From: CALMEC01 sp964628685
GTDB lineage: Bacteria; Actinomycetota; Thermoleophilia; Miltoncostaeales; Miltoncostaeaceae
DNA length: 64,000 bases
Assembly (NCBI GenBank): GCA_964628685.1
Contig: CAZVNM010000004.1
Location: 1-64,000, forward strand
Reading direction: 5' to 3'
A program made the position numbers and the translations under genes. The notes beneath the pieces are model-generated. The model searched no databases and was not told where the DNA came from. It saw only the letters and a list, made by a program, of their open reading frames with translations. This document shows positions 35,183-45,278 of the stretch, piece after piece; position 1 is the first letter of the stretch; each line of letters opens with the position of its first letter.

Positions 35183-36790
35183 CTACCCCACAGGGTCGAG
35201 CTCGATGAACCAGACGCGCTCGAAGCCGTCCAGCCCCTCGATGGCCCGGGCCACTTCCTTCGGCACCGGGTGGTCGACCGTCACGGCCATCACCGCCAGG
35301 CCCTCGCTGCGACTGCGCGAGACCGCCATGGACGCGATGTTGACGTCGGCCTCACCGAGCGCCGTGCCCACGCGACCGATCATGCCCGGCACGTCCCGGT
35401 AGCGGAAGATCCCGATGTGCGGCGCGAGCTCGATCTCGACCTCCCGGTCGAACGCCGAGAGCAGACGGGTGCGAGAGCTCTTGCCGGTGACCGTCCCGGA
35501 GACCTCGACCTCACCGGCGCGCAGCGTGAGCTGGTTGGTGTAGTCGCGTCCGTGCGGGGTGGTCGACTCGCTGAACCTGATCCCGCGCTCCACCGCGAGG
35601 TGCGTGGCGTTGACGAGGTTCGGCTTCGTCTCGGTGGTGCCCGAGATGATCCCGGCGAGCGCCGAGGCGGTGAGCAGGCGCGTGGGGTGATCTGCGATCT
35701 GTCCCTCGCAGACGACCTCGAGGTGCTCGACGAGCCCCTCGGAGAGCTCGGCGATGATCTGACCGAGCTGACGGGCGAGTGGGATGAACGGGCCGATGGC
35801 CGCCATCCCCTCCGGCGACACCGCCGGGATGTTGACCGCCGAGGTGACCACGCCGCCGGTGAGGGCGGCCACGACCTGCTCGGCCACGTCGCTGCCGGCA
35901 CGGTCCTGCGCCTCGACCGTGGACGCGCCCAGGTGCGGGGTGACGGTGATGCCGGGGACGCCGAAGAGCGGGCTCTCGGTGGCGGGCTCCTCCGGGAACA
36001 CGTCGACCGCGGCACCGGCCAGGTGGCCGCTCGTCACGGCCTCGGCGAGCGCCGCGGCGTCCACCAGGTCCCCGCGGGCGACGTTGATGAGGCGGGCGCC
36101 CGGCTTCATCTTGGCGATGGCCGCCGCGTCGATCATCCCCCGGGTCTCGGGTGTGGCCGGCATGTGGAGGGTGACGAAGTCGCTCTGTGCGTAGAGCTCG
36201 TCCAGGGTCTCGGCCCGGTCGACGCCGATCTCGCGGTAGCGGGCCTCACCGATGAACGGGTCGAACGCGACCACGTTCATGCGGAGCCCCTTGGCGCGCT
36301 CGGCCACCAGACGGCCGATGCGGCCGAGGCCCACGACGCCCAGGGTCTTGCCGGTCACCTCGATGCCGCCGAACTTGGAGCGCTCCCACGCACCCTCCAC
36401 CAGACGCGCGTGCGCGGGTGCCACGTTGCGTGCCTGGGCCATGATGAGGGCGATGGTGTGCTCGGCGGCCGACAGCGAGTTGGACTCCGGCGCGTTCACC
36501 ACCACGATGCCTCGGCGGGTGGCGGCGTCCAGGTCGACGTTGTCGACGCCGGTGCCGGCGCGGCCGATGACCTTGAGGTTGGTGCCCGCCTCGATCATGT
36601 CGGCCGTCACCTTGGTGGCCGACCGGACCACCATGCCGTCGAACTCACCGAGCCGCGCGATGATCTCCTCGCGGGACCAGCCGATCCCGTCGGTCACGTC
36701 CACGGCCTGGCGCAGCGCCTCGATCCCGGCGTCGGCGATCTTCTCGCAGATCAGCACCCGGGCCCGCTCGGTCAGCGTCGGTTCGGTCAT
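35183..36790 (-). CDS. serA: D-3-phosphoglycerate dehydrogenase
   Basis: First step of serine synthesis (535 aa). The nucleotide-binding domain has VVGLGRIGRLVAERAKG; catalytic Arg lies in INVARGDLVD, Glu in DVFPEEP and His in TPHLGAST. The long form includes an allosteric-substrate-binding (ASB) domain at about 320-450 and a C-terminal ACT domain (HIGIFRYRDVPGMIGRVGTAL) for serine feedback, as in mycobacterial SerA. GAGGGG precedes the ATG. It is the last gene after ilvN-ilvC, separated from ilvC by 54 bases with a hairpin. Confidence 0.97.
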   Translation of the reverse strand: MTEPTLTERARVLICEKIADAGIEALRQAVDVTDGIGWSREEIIARLGEFDGMVVRSATKVTADMIEAGTNLKVIGRAGTGVDNVDLDAATRRGIVVVNAPESNSLSAAEHTIALIMAQARNVAPAHARLVEGAWERSKFGGIEVTGKTLGVVGLGRIGRLVAERAKGLRMNVVAFDPFIGEARYREIGVDRAETLDELYAQSDFVTLHMPATPETRGMIDAAAIAKMKPGARLINVARGDLVDAAALAEAVTSGHLAGAAVDVFPEEPATESPLFGVPGITVTPHLGASTVEAQDRAGSDVAEQVVAALTGGVVTSAVNIPAVSPEGMAAIGPFIPLARQLGQIIAELSEGLVEHLEVVCEGQIADHPTRLLTASALAGIISGTTETKPNLVNATHLAVERGIRFSESTTPHGRDYTNQLTLRAGEVEVSGTVTGKSSRTRLLSAFDREVEIELAPHIGIFRYRDVPGMIGRVGTALGEADVNIASMAVSRSRSEGLAVMAVTVDHPVPKEVARAIEGLDGFERVWFIELDPVG

Positions 36791-36813
36791 CGTCCCCTCA
36801 TCGGTGGTGTGCG

Positions 36814-36837
36814 GTGCCCGCGCGACGGCGCGGGCAC
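36814..36837 (-). terminator. intercistronic hairpin between ilvC and serA
   Basis: Perfect 10-bp stem GTGCCCGCGC / GCGCGGGCAC with a GACG tetraloop in the 54-base gap. It could partly terminate transcription after ilvC, or stabilise the upstream message, so that serA is expressed less than ilvNC. Confidence 0.55.
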
Positions 36838-36844
36838 CCGGTGA

Positions 36845-37846
36845 TCACTTCGTGTCGGCGAAGTCCTGGTCGATCCAGCTCATCATCCCGCGCAGGCGCT
36901 TGCCGACCTCCTCGATCTGATGCTCCGACTGGCGGCGTCCGATCGCGTTGAAGCGCGGCCGGCCGACGCGGTTCTCGAGGAGCCACTCCTTCGCGAACTC
37001 GCCGGTCTGGATCTCGCCGAGGATCTTCTTCATCTCGGCGCGGGTCTCGTCGGTGACGATGCGCGTGCCGCGGGTGATGTCGCCGTACTCGGCCGTGTTG
37101 GAGATCGAGTGGCGCATGCCGCTGATCCCCTTCTCGTAGATCAGGTCGACGATGAGCTTGACCTCGTGCAGGCACTCGAAGTAGGCCATCTCGGGCTGGT
37201 AGCCGGCGTCCACCAGCGTCTCGAAGCCGGCGCGGATCAGCTCGGAGAGGCCACCGCACAGCACCACCTGCTCACCGAACAGGTCGGTCTCGGTCTCCTC
37301 GGCGAAGGTGGTCTCGATGACACCGGCGCGGGCGCAGCCGATGCCCTTGGCGTAGGCGAGCGCCAGGTCGCGGGCGTTGCCGGTCGCATCCTGGGCGATC
37401 GCGATGAGGCCGGGCACGCCCATGCCCTCGGTGTACTGGCGGCGCACCAGGTGGCCGGGCCCCTTGGGGGCGACCAGGAAGCAGTCGACGCCCTCGGGCG
37501 GGACGATCTGACCGAAGTGGACGCTGAAGCCGTGGGCGAACACCAGGGCGTTGCCCGGCTCGATGCCGGCGCGAAGCTCCTCGCGCCACAGGTCGCCCTG
37601 CAGCTCGTCCGGCACCAGGATCATCACCAGGTCGCCGGCCTTGGCGGCTGCGGCGGGGTCCATCACGGTGAGCCCGGCCCCGGTCGCCTTCTCCACCGAC
37701 GCGGAGTCCGGCCGCAGGCCCACCACCACGTTGACACCCGATTCCTTCAGGTTGAGGGCGTGGGCGTGGCCCTGGCTTCCGTAGCCGATGATGGCGACGG
37801 TCTTGCCGTCCAGCCGACCGAGGTCGGCGTCGTCGTCGTACAGCAT
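36845..37846 (-). CDS. ilvC: ketol-acid reductoisomerase
   Basis: Class I KARI (333 aa): converts acetolactate or acetohydroxybutyrate to dihydroxy acids with NADPH and Mg. The cofactor motif GYGSQGHAHALNLKESGVNVVVGLRPDSAS is at 19-48, where R, S and S fit NADPH phosphate binding. The C-terminal knotted domain carries the metal ligands in DLFGEQVVLCGG and ECLHEVKLIVDLIYEKGI. Length is standard. It follows ilvN after 23 bases. Confidence 0.97.
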   Translation of the reverse strand: MLYDDDADLGRLDGKTVAIIGYGSQGHAHALNLKESGVNVVVGLRPDSASVEKATGAGLTVMDPAAAAKAGDLVMILVPDELQGDLWREELRAGIEPGNALVFAHGFSVHFGQIVPPEGVDCFLVAPKGPGHLVRRQYTEGMGVPGLIAIAQDATGNARDLALAYAKGIGCARAGVIETTFAEETETDLFGEQVVLCGGLSELIRAGFETLVDAGYQPEMAYFECLHEVKLIVDLIYEKGISGMRHSISNTAEYGDITRGTRIVTDETRAEMKKILGEIQTGEFAKEWLLENRVGRPRFNAIGRRQSEHQIEEVGKRLRGMMSWIDQDFADTK

Positions 37847-37869
37847 TCAGGCGGCTCCTGAGGTGGGGG

Positions 37870-38355
37870 TTATGTGGGCTTCGATCCCTTTGCCAGCGAC
37901 ACGACGCCGGTTTTCACCAGCTCGGTGAGGCCGAGGGGCGTGAGCAGGTCCTCCAGCTGGCCCAGCTGGTCGGTGGTGCCGGTCAGCTCGATGATGAGCG
38001 ACTCGGCGGTCACGTCGGCGATGCGGGCCTGGAAGATCTCGACCAGTTCGATGACCTCGTGGCGCCGTCCGGACTGGACGTTCACCTTGTAGAGGCCGAG
38101 CTCACGCGACACGGCGTTGCGCGGATCGAGATCGCGCACCTTGATCACGTTGATGAGCTTGTCGAGCTGCTTGGTGATCTGCTCGATCGGGGTGTGGGTC
38201 GCATCGACCGTGATGGTCATGCGCGAGTACTCGGGGCGCTCGGTCGGGCTGACCGCCAGCGAGTCGATGTTGAACCCGCGACGGGTGAACAACCCCGAGA
38301 TTCGTGAGAGGACGCCGGGCTTGTTCTCGACCAGCGCGGAGAGAGTGTGTTTCAT
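37870..38355 (-). CDS. ilvN: acetolactate synthase small (regulatory) subunit
   Basis: ACT-domain regulatory subunit (161 aa) that gives acetolactate synthase valine sensitivity. The N-terminal ACT domain reads HTLSALVENKPGVLSRISGLFTRRGFNIDSLAVSPTE; the second half ends GTTDQLGQLEDLLTPLGLTELVKTG. The catalytic gene ilvB, usually just upstream, is not there: the next gene upstream is a hemerythrin. A -10-like TAGACT nine bases before the ATG and no Shine-Dalgarno sequence suggest its own leaderless promoter. Confidence 0.96.
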   Translation of the reverse strand: MKHTLSALVENKPGVLSRISGLFTRRGFNIDSLAVSPTERPEYSRMTITVDATHTPIEQITKQLDKLINVIKVRDLDPRNAVSRELGLYKVNVQSGRRHEVIELVEIFQARIADVTAESLIIELTGTTDQLGQLEDLLTPLGLTELVKTGVVSLAKGSKPT

Positions 38356-38364
38356 GACCGGCGG

Positions 38365-38370
38365 AGTCTA
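38365..38370 (-). promoter_or_regulatory. -10 box of the ilvN-ilvC(-serA) operon
   Basis: TAGACT on the minus strand, nine bases before the ilvN ATG. The -35 region is weak. It marks the transcript start at ilvN itself. Confidence 0.5.
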
Positions 38371-38443
38371 GCCCAGCGGACGCCCCGCCCGACCGCTGCC
38401 GTCCGTCATCGACGTCCGAACCGCGGCCGGGCGGCCCGTCGCC

Positions 38444-38914
38444 CTACAGCTGCGCCTGCTCACAGGTCCATCCCTCGGGCATGTGACCCGAGTCGAGGAC
38501 CTTCAGGATCATCTGCGCGTCGGCGTCGGTGAGGGCCTCCTGCGCCATCGGGTAGATGATCGGCTCCTCCTTGCTGTTGTGCTCGGCAAGCAGGGTGTTC
38601 AGCCGGTCGCACACCGCCGTCACGGCGTCGACGTCCGGGCCGGCGTCCAGCGCCGCGTCCAGCTCGTCCATGGCCCGCCAGATGGCGCCGTGCTCACGCA
38701 GCATCACGAGCACCGGCATGGCGGACGCCCCGTGGTTGATGGGTGGAAACAGGAACGCCTCCTCCACGTAGATGTGGCGGCGAAGCTGCACCATGGCCTC
38801 GCGCAGGCCGGGCTCGGAGCCCACCGGGTCGTCCAGGTTCGCCAGCACCGACTCGATCGCAGCGTCGATCTCGTGGTGCTCCCGCTCGAGGGCCTCGTGA
38901 ACGGTCTCCGACAT
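38444..38914 (-). CDS. hemerythrin HHE-domain protein
   Basis: Four-helix-bundle hemerythrin-like protein (156 aa) expected to bind a di-iron site. Candidate ligands are in EREHHEIDAAIE (11-22), LRRHIYVEEAFLFPPI (about 44-59), LREHGAIWRAMDEL and LLAEHNSKEEPIIYPMA. Proteins of this class sense or scavenge O2, NO or iron. The C-terminal 20 residues include a Trp and one Cys. GGAGGAG lies before the ATG and TATGCT (38978-38973) may be its -10. Monocistronic. Confidence 0.9.
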   Translation of the reverse strand: MSETVHEALEREHHEIDAAIESVLANLDDPVGSEPGLREAMVQLRRHIYVEEAFLFPPINHGASAMPVLVMLREHGAIWRAMDELDAALDAGPDVDAVTAVCDRLNTLLAEHNSKEEPIIYPMAQEALTDADAQMILKVLDSGHMPEGWTCEQAQL

Positions 38915-39095
38915 GCCTGCTCCTCCATGGGTCGTCGTCTGTGTGCGTTCCCACGGGTGTGGGCGTCACCGCGAGCATATCCACATCACCGATGGACAAA
39001 TGGAGATGCACGATCGCCACCGCCGGATCCGTCCGGCGCGCGTGGGACACGCCGCGGTGGCCGACCGTCGCACGCGGCTTGCGCGCGAGCGTGCG

Positions 39096-39572
39096 CTACG
39101 CGGCGCCGTCCGGCCCCTCCGACATGGCCGCCATCCGGCGGTTCATCTCGTCGAAGTCGACGTCCTCGACGTGGCTCTGCACCAGCCAGCGGTGGCCCCA
39201 CGGGTCCTCGATCAGCCCGGAGCGATCGCCGTAGAACTGGTCGGTCACCGGGCGGACCAGCTCGGCGCCGCGGTCCTTCGCCAGCGCCACGACTGCGTCC
39301 ACGTCCTCCACGTACAGGCAGATGGTGACCGGGGTGCCGCCGATGTCGGCCGGCCCCAGGTTCCCCCACTCGGCGTTGGCGTCGGAGAGCATCACGACCG
39401 AATCGCCGAACCCCAACTCGGCGTGCAGGACCATGCCGCCGGGCCCGGGCATCCGGCCGCGCTCGACCGCGCCGAACACATCGGTGTAGAAGGCGATCGC
39501 ATCCTCCGCGCCGGCCACGGCGAGGTACGGGCTGATGCGGGGATACCCCTCGGGGATCGGTGCGACGGTCAT
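39096..39572 (-). CDS. PhnB-like VOC protein
   Basis: Glyoxalase/bleomycin-resistance fold protein (158 aa) of the PhnB-like group. Signature stretches are ISPYLAVAGAEDAIAFYTDVFGAVE, GMVLHAELGFGDSVVMLSD and DRSGLIEDPWGHRWLVQSHVEDVDFDEM. It probably acts as a small-molecule-binding or isomerase-like protein; substrate unknown. The ATG is chosen over the GTG three codons upstream because it leaves GAAGG at eight bases. Confidence 0.88.
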   Translation of the reverse strand: MTVAPIPEGYPRISPYLAVAGAEDAIAFYTDVFGAVERGRMPGPGGMVLHAELGFGDSVVMLSDANAEWGNLGPADIGGTPVTICLYVEDVDAVVALAKDRGAELVRPVTDQFYGDRSGLIEDPWGHRWLVQSHVEDVDFDEMNRRMAAMSEGPDGAA

Positions 39573-39760
39573 GGCGGTCACCTTCCAGTTCGGGTGGGTC
39601 GTGGGCCGGACGCTACCGGTCGACCCGGCCGAACCGTCAGCGGAACCGCTCAGCCGAGGGCGCGACGCACGCAGCGAAACGTCTCATCGGCAAGCGAGAT
39701 CGCCGTCTTCCCACTCAGGAGGGTGTTCTCCCGACGCGACCGCATCGACCGCACACGACC

Positions 39761-41214
39761 TCAGCCCGTGCCGGCGATCTCCCGCACCAGGGCGTTGACG
39801 GCTTTCGCGTCGGCCCGTCCCTGCGTGGCCTTCATCGTCTGACCGACGAAGAAGCCGATCAGCTTCTCCTGGCCGCCCCGCAGCTGCTCTGCCTGCTTGG
39901 GGTTGTCGGCGAACACCTGCTCCACGATGGCGCGCAGCTCGTCCGCGTCGCCGATGGCACCGAGTCCGCGCGCCTCGACGATGGCCGCGGGGTCCTCCCC
40001 CGTGTCCACAACCTCGGGCAGCACGACCTCCTTGGCGTTCGGTCGGCTGACGCCGCCCGACTCCACGAGGCCGATCAGCTGTCCCAGCCGCTGCGGGGTG
40101 AGCTTCGTGTCCCACGGCTCCACGCCGCGCTCGGCCAGGAGCGCACGAACCTCGCCGCGGATCCAGTTGGCCGCCTGCTTGGCGTCGACCGTCGCGGCCG
40201 TCGCCTCGAAGTACTCGGAGAGCTCACGCGACTCGGTCAGCACCTCGGCGTCCTCGAACGTGACGCCCAGTTCGGCCACGTAGCGGCGGCGACGATCGAC
40301 CGGCGCCTCCGGCAGGCCGGCGCGCAGCTCGTCGACCCAGGCGGGGTCCGGGACCACCGGCACCAGGTCCGGCTCCGGAAAGTACCGGTAGTCGTGGGCC
40401 TCCTCCTTGGAGCGCAGCGGGTGCAGCTCCTCGGTGACCGGGTCGAAGTGGAGCGTCTCCTGCACCACGCGCTCCCCCGCCTCGACCAGCGCGGTCTGAC
40501 GTGCGATCTCGGCCTCGATGCCGCGGCGCAGGAACGTGAACGAGTTCATGTTCTTGAGCTCGGTCTTGGTGCCCAGCTCGTCGCTTCCCACCGGACGGAT
40601 GGAGACGTTGGCGTCCGCGCGCATGGAGCCCTCCTCCATGTTGCAGTCGCTGATGCCGAGCTCGCGCAGCGTGCTGCGAAGCTGCTTGAGGAAGTCGGCC
40701 GCGTCCTGCGCCGAACGCAGGTCCGGTTCGGTGACGATCTCGGCGAGCGGCGTGCCACCGCGGTTGAAGTCGACCACCGACTGCTCGGCGCCGGCGCGAC
40801 GGCCCGAGCTCGACAGGTGCATGAGCTTGGCCGCGTCCTCCTCCAGGTGGACGCGGGTGATGCCCACCTGCTTCTCACCGTCCTCCTGCAGGTAGGTGAA
40901 CGTTCCCCCCAGGCAGAGCGGCTCGTCGAACTGGCTGATCTGGTACGCCTTGGGCAGGTCCGGATAGAAGTAGTTCTTGCGGTGGAAGACCGACCGCAGC
41001 GCGATGTCGCAGCCCAGGGCCAGGCCGGCCATGATGCCCAGTCGGATGGCCTCGGCGTTGGTCACCGGAAGCGTCCCGGGGTGCGCCAGGCACACGGGGC
41101 AGGTGTGGACGTTGGGCGCGTCGCCGAACGCCGGTTGGCAGCCGCAGAACATCTTGGTGCGCGTGGCCAGCTGCACGTGGATCTCGATGCCGATGACGGC
41201 CTCGTAGGCTCCGC

Positions 41215-41218
<4 letters not shown>
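39761..41218 (-). CDS. gatB: Asp-tRNA(Asn)/Glu-tRNA(Gln) amidotransferase subunit B
   Basis: GatB (485 aa) phosphorylates the mischarged aminoacyl-tRNA and accepts ammonia from GatA. The N-terminal cradle begins YEAVIGIEIHVQLATRTKMFCGC and has a zinc-type CxC...CPVC pair; YFYPDLPKAYQISQFDEPLC and SMRADANVSIRP are strongly conserved. The C-terminal YqeY-like tail ends GFFVGQTMKATQGRADAKAVNALVRE. GTG start overlaps the gatA stop (GTGA). Presence of GatCAB implies the cell makes Gln-tRNA and/or Asn-tRNA indirectly. Confidence 0.97.
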
Positions 41219-42653
<1,435 letters not shown>

Positions 42654-42657
<4 letters not shown>

Positions 42658-42935
42658 CCGATGCGGGGGACGGTGAAGCCGCCGTCGTCGGTCTGCGGCG
42701 CCTCGCGAAGCGCGAGTTCACGGGGCAGGCTCGGAACCGGTTCGTCGGGCCGGAGCACGTTTTCGATCTGGATAACGTGCGAGGTGGGCTCCACGCCGTC
42801 CAGGTCGATGGACTGGATCTCATCCACGTGGCGGAGGATCGCGTTGAGCTCCTCCTCCATCCTCGCCCCCTCCGCGTCGGTCAGGCGGAGGCGCGCGAGG
42901 CGGGCCACGTGATGAACGGTTTCACGATCGATCAC
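42654..42935 (-). CDS. gatC: Asp/Glu-tRNA amidotransferase subunit C
   Basis: Small subunit (93 aa) that stabilises the GatA-GatB complex. VHHVARLARLRLTDAEGARMEEELNAILRHVDEIQSIDLDGVEPTSH is the full family core; the C-terminal half wraps GatA. First gene of gatCAB. TGACGCG-type sequence upstream shows no clear promoter. Confidence 0.95.
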
Positions 42936-43035
42936 GCGGGTGATGCTAGCGAGCCGTTCGGATCACGGACGCGGTCCGGGACACCGAGGCGTCCCGGACC
43001 GGCGGGCGACCGTCATCGGGGGCCTCCGGGGAACG

Positions 43036-44115
43036 TCAGGGCCGGCGGCGCGACGGCCGCGGCGGCGTCTCCTCCTCGAACCCCCAGTCGTCGCGGATCG
43101 GCGCGGTCGGTCGGGTCGCTCGCGCCGACGAATCGTCGTCCGCCGCCTCGCCGTTGCCCGCCGCGGCCTCCGCGTCCGCCGCCGCGCGCTGGGCTCGCGC
43201 GTGCTTCACGGTGTCGCGCAGGCGCACGCCCTTCATCATGAAGCTCATGCACACGGCCGCCAGCCCGAGGTTGACCGCGAGGATCGTCAGCTCCATCCCG
43301 ATGCTGAAGGCGAGCACCGTGGTGCGCATGCCCTCGGTCGCGAGGATGGCGACCGCCAGCGCCTGCTTCGGCCCGAGGCCGCCGGGCGTGAGCGGCATGC
43401 CGGTGGAGATCGATCCGATCACCAGCACGAGCAGGCCGTTCTTGAGGCTCGCGTCCACCTGGAAGGCCCGCAGGAAGTAGATCGCCGACAGCAGGCGGCA
43501 GACCCAGCCGGTGGCCTGGAGCGACGCGACGTGGCGCACGTAGCGGCGCCGGTCCTTCAGGATCGCAAGGCCCTGCGTCACCCGCTCGCGGAACGCACGC
43601 ACGCGTGCCCCGTGGATGATGACCGCGGCTGCGACCGCGCCCGCCAGGAGCACCGCGATGGTCGCGTAGAGCTGCGGGTGCGCCCCCAGCCAGCTGAGCT
43701 CGAAGAGCCCCGACCCGGGCAGCCCGTCGGCCACCCCGATCCGCCACGCCCAGAAGATGAGCAGGAACGCGACGGCCGAGTCGAAGATCGTCTCGGCCAG
43801 GAGCGAGGATCCGATCGTCGGGTACGTCGCACCGCGGATGCGCGAGTGGACCAGGAAGAGCTTCACCACGTCGCCGCCGCGGGCCGGGACGATGCCGTTG
43901 ATCCCCACGCCCGTGCAGTACGCGCCGAAGACGTCCCGCCAGCGCACGCCCTTTCCCGGGTAGGCCGCACGCAGGATCGTCGTCCAGGCGCGGGTGCGCA
44001 GGATCAGGTTGGCGAAGTGGAACGCGACGGCCGCGAGGAGCGCGCCGATGTGGACCGACGCGAGCGAGTCGATGAACGCCTCGAATGCATCCCAGAGTCC
44101 GCGCAGCGAGTCCAC
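43036..44115 (-). CDS. lysylphosphatidylglycerol synthetase-type transmembrane protein (UPF0104)
   Basis: Integral membrane protein (359 aa) with about seven to eight helices and the LPG_synthase_TM/AglD fold. Hallmarks are RTRAWTTILRA, GIVPARGGDVVKLFLVHSR and GSISTGMPLTPGGLGPKQALAVAILATEG. It lacks a lysyl transferase domain, so it is more likely a lipid-flippase-like or glycolipid protein than a true MprF. The C-terminal 75 residues are polar and acidic. The GTG start has no ribosome binding site; TACCCT ends six bases upstream, a leaderless arrangement. Confidence 0.85.
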   Translation of the reverse strand: MDSLRGLWDAFEAFIDSLASVHIGALLAAVAFHFANLILRTRAWTTILRAAYPGKGVRWRDVFGAYCTGVGINGIVPARGGDVVKLFLVHSRIRGATYPTIGSSLLAETIFDSAVAFLLIFWAWRIGVADGLPGSGLFELSWLGAHPQLYATIAVLLAGAVAAAVIIHGARVRAFRERVTQGLAILKDRRRYVRHVASLQATGWVCRLLSAIYFLRAFQVDASLKNGLLVLVIGSISTGMPLTPGGLGPKQALAVAILATEGMRTTVLAFSIGMELTILAVNLGLAAVCMSFMMKGVRLRDTVKHARAQRAAADAEAAAGNGEAADDDSSARATRPTAPIRDDWGFEEETPPRPSRRRP

Positions 44116-44318
44116 GGCGGCAGGGTAGCGCCCATGTCCGGTCGCACGGCCTCACGGGGTGCCGATCGGGCCGGCGCACCCCGACGGCGCGCCCTCGGCG
44201 AGCCGGGGCGGCGGTCGCGCACGGACCCGCACCTGCCCCGGGACCCGATGCGGCCGTCCGTGCGGGTCGTGCGCGCCCGCGCTGATACGGTCCCACCGCC
44301 CCCGGCACCCACCTCCGC

Positions 44319-45278
44319 ATGCGCGAGCAACGACTGATCGAAACCATCGGGCGGATGACCGCCATGCGCGCCGGCGTCACGATCGGCATCGGCGACGACG
44401 CCGCGGTGCTCGACACCGACCCCCCGCTCCTGGCCGCGCACGACATGCTCGTGGAGGGTGAGCACTTCACCCGCAGCACCGTCTCGGCCGGTGACGTGGG
44501 CTACAAGGCGGTGGCGGTCAACCTCTCAGACATCGCCGCCATGGGCGGCCTGCCCATGGCCGTGCTCGTCGGCCTGGGCCTCCCCGACGAGGTGACCGAC
44601 GCCGACGTGACCGCCTTCTACGAGGGGGCGGAGAACCTGGCCGCCCGTCACGGGGTGACGATCGCGGGCGGCGACCTGACGCGCTCCTCCGTCATCACGG
44701 TCGGCGTGAGCGTGATCGGGCGGATGCCCCTGGACATGGAACCTGTCCTGCGATCGGGGGCGCGTCCCGGCGACGTGATCGCGGTCACCGGACGTCTGGG
44801 CGCGTCGGCCGCCGGCCTCGCCCTCCTGCAGAACCCCCTCCTCGACGTCGGGCAGGGCCGCGACGCGCTCCTCATCGCCCATACCCGGCCCACCCCCCGC
44901 GTCCGTGCCGGCATCACCCTGGCCGAGATGGGGGCGACCGCGATGATGGACTGCTCCGACGGCCTCGCCATCGACATCCGGCGCCTCGCCGCCGCATCGG
45001 GGGTGACCGCCGTCGTCGACCTGGACGCAGCACCGCGCGCCGACCATGTGGACGCCGTCGCCCAGGCCCTCGGTCACGACCCGGTGGAGTTCGCGACCAC
45101 CGGCGGTGAGGACTACGAGCTGATCATGACCGGTCCGGCCGAGGTCGTCGACCGGGCGCGCGATGTGATCGAACCGCCGCTCACCGTCGTCGGCCGGATC
45201 GAGGAGGGACCGGGCTCAGCGGTGTTCCGCATCGGTGGCGCGACGGTCACCCTCGACCGTCTCGGCTGGGAGGTCTGA
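44319..45278 (+). CDS. thiL: thiamine-monophosphate kinase
   Basis: ATP-dependent kinase (319 aa) for the last step of thiamine diphosphate synthesis, PurM/ThiL fold. GIGDDAAVLD at 23-32, NLSDIAAMGGLPMAVLVGLGLP, GGDLTRS and MDCSDGLAIDIRRLA are the metal and nucleotide sites. No other thi gene is in the window. The last 63 bases overlap the 3' end of ftsH on the opposite strand. Confidence 0.95.
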   Translation: MREQRLIETIGRMTAMRAGVTIGIGDDAAVLDTDPPLLAAHDMLVEGEHFTRSTVSAGDVGYKAVAVNLSDIAAMGGLPMAVLVGLGLPDEVTDADVTAFYEGAENLAARHGVTIAGGDLTRSSVITVGVSVIGRMPLDMEPVLRSGARPGDVIAVTGRLGASAAGLALLQNPLLDVGQGRDALLIAHTRPTPRVRAGITLAEMGATAMMDCSDGLAIDIRRLAAASGVTAVVDLDAAPRADHVDAVAQALGHDPVEFATTGGEDYELIMTGPAEVVDRARDVIEPPLTVVGRIEEGPGSAVFRIGGATVTLDRLGWEV

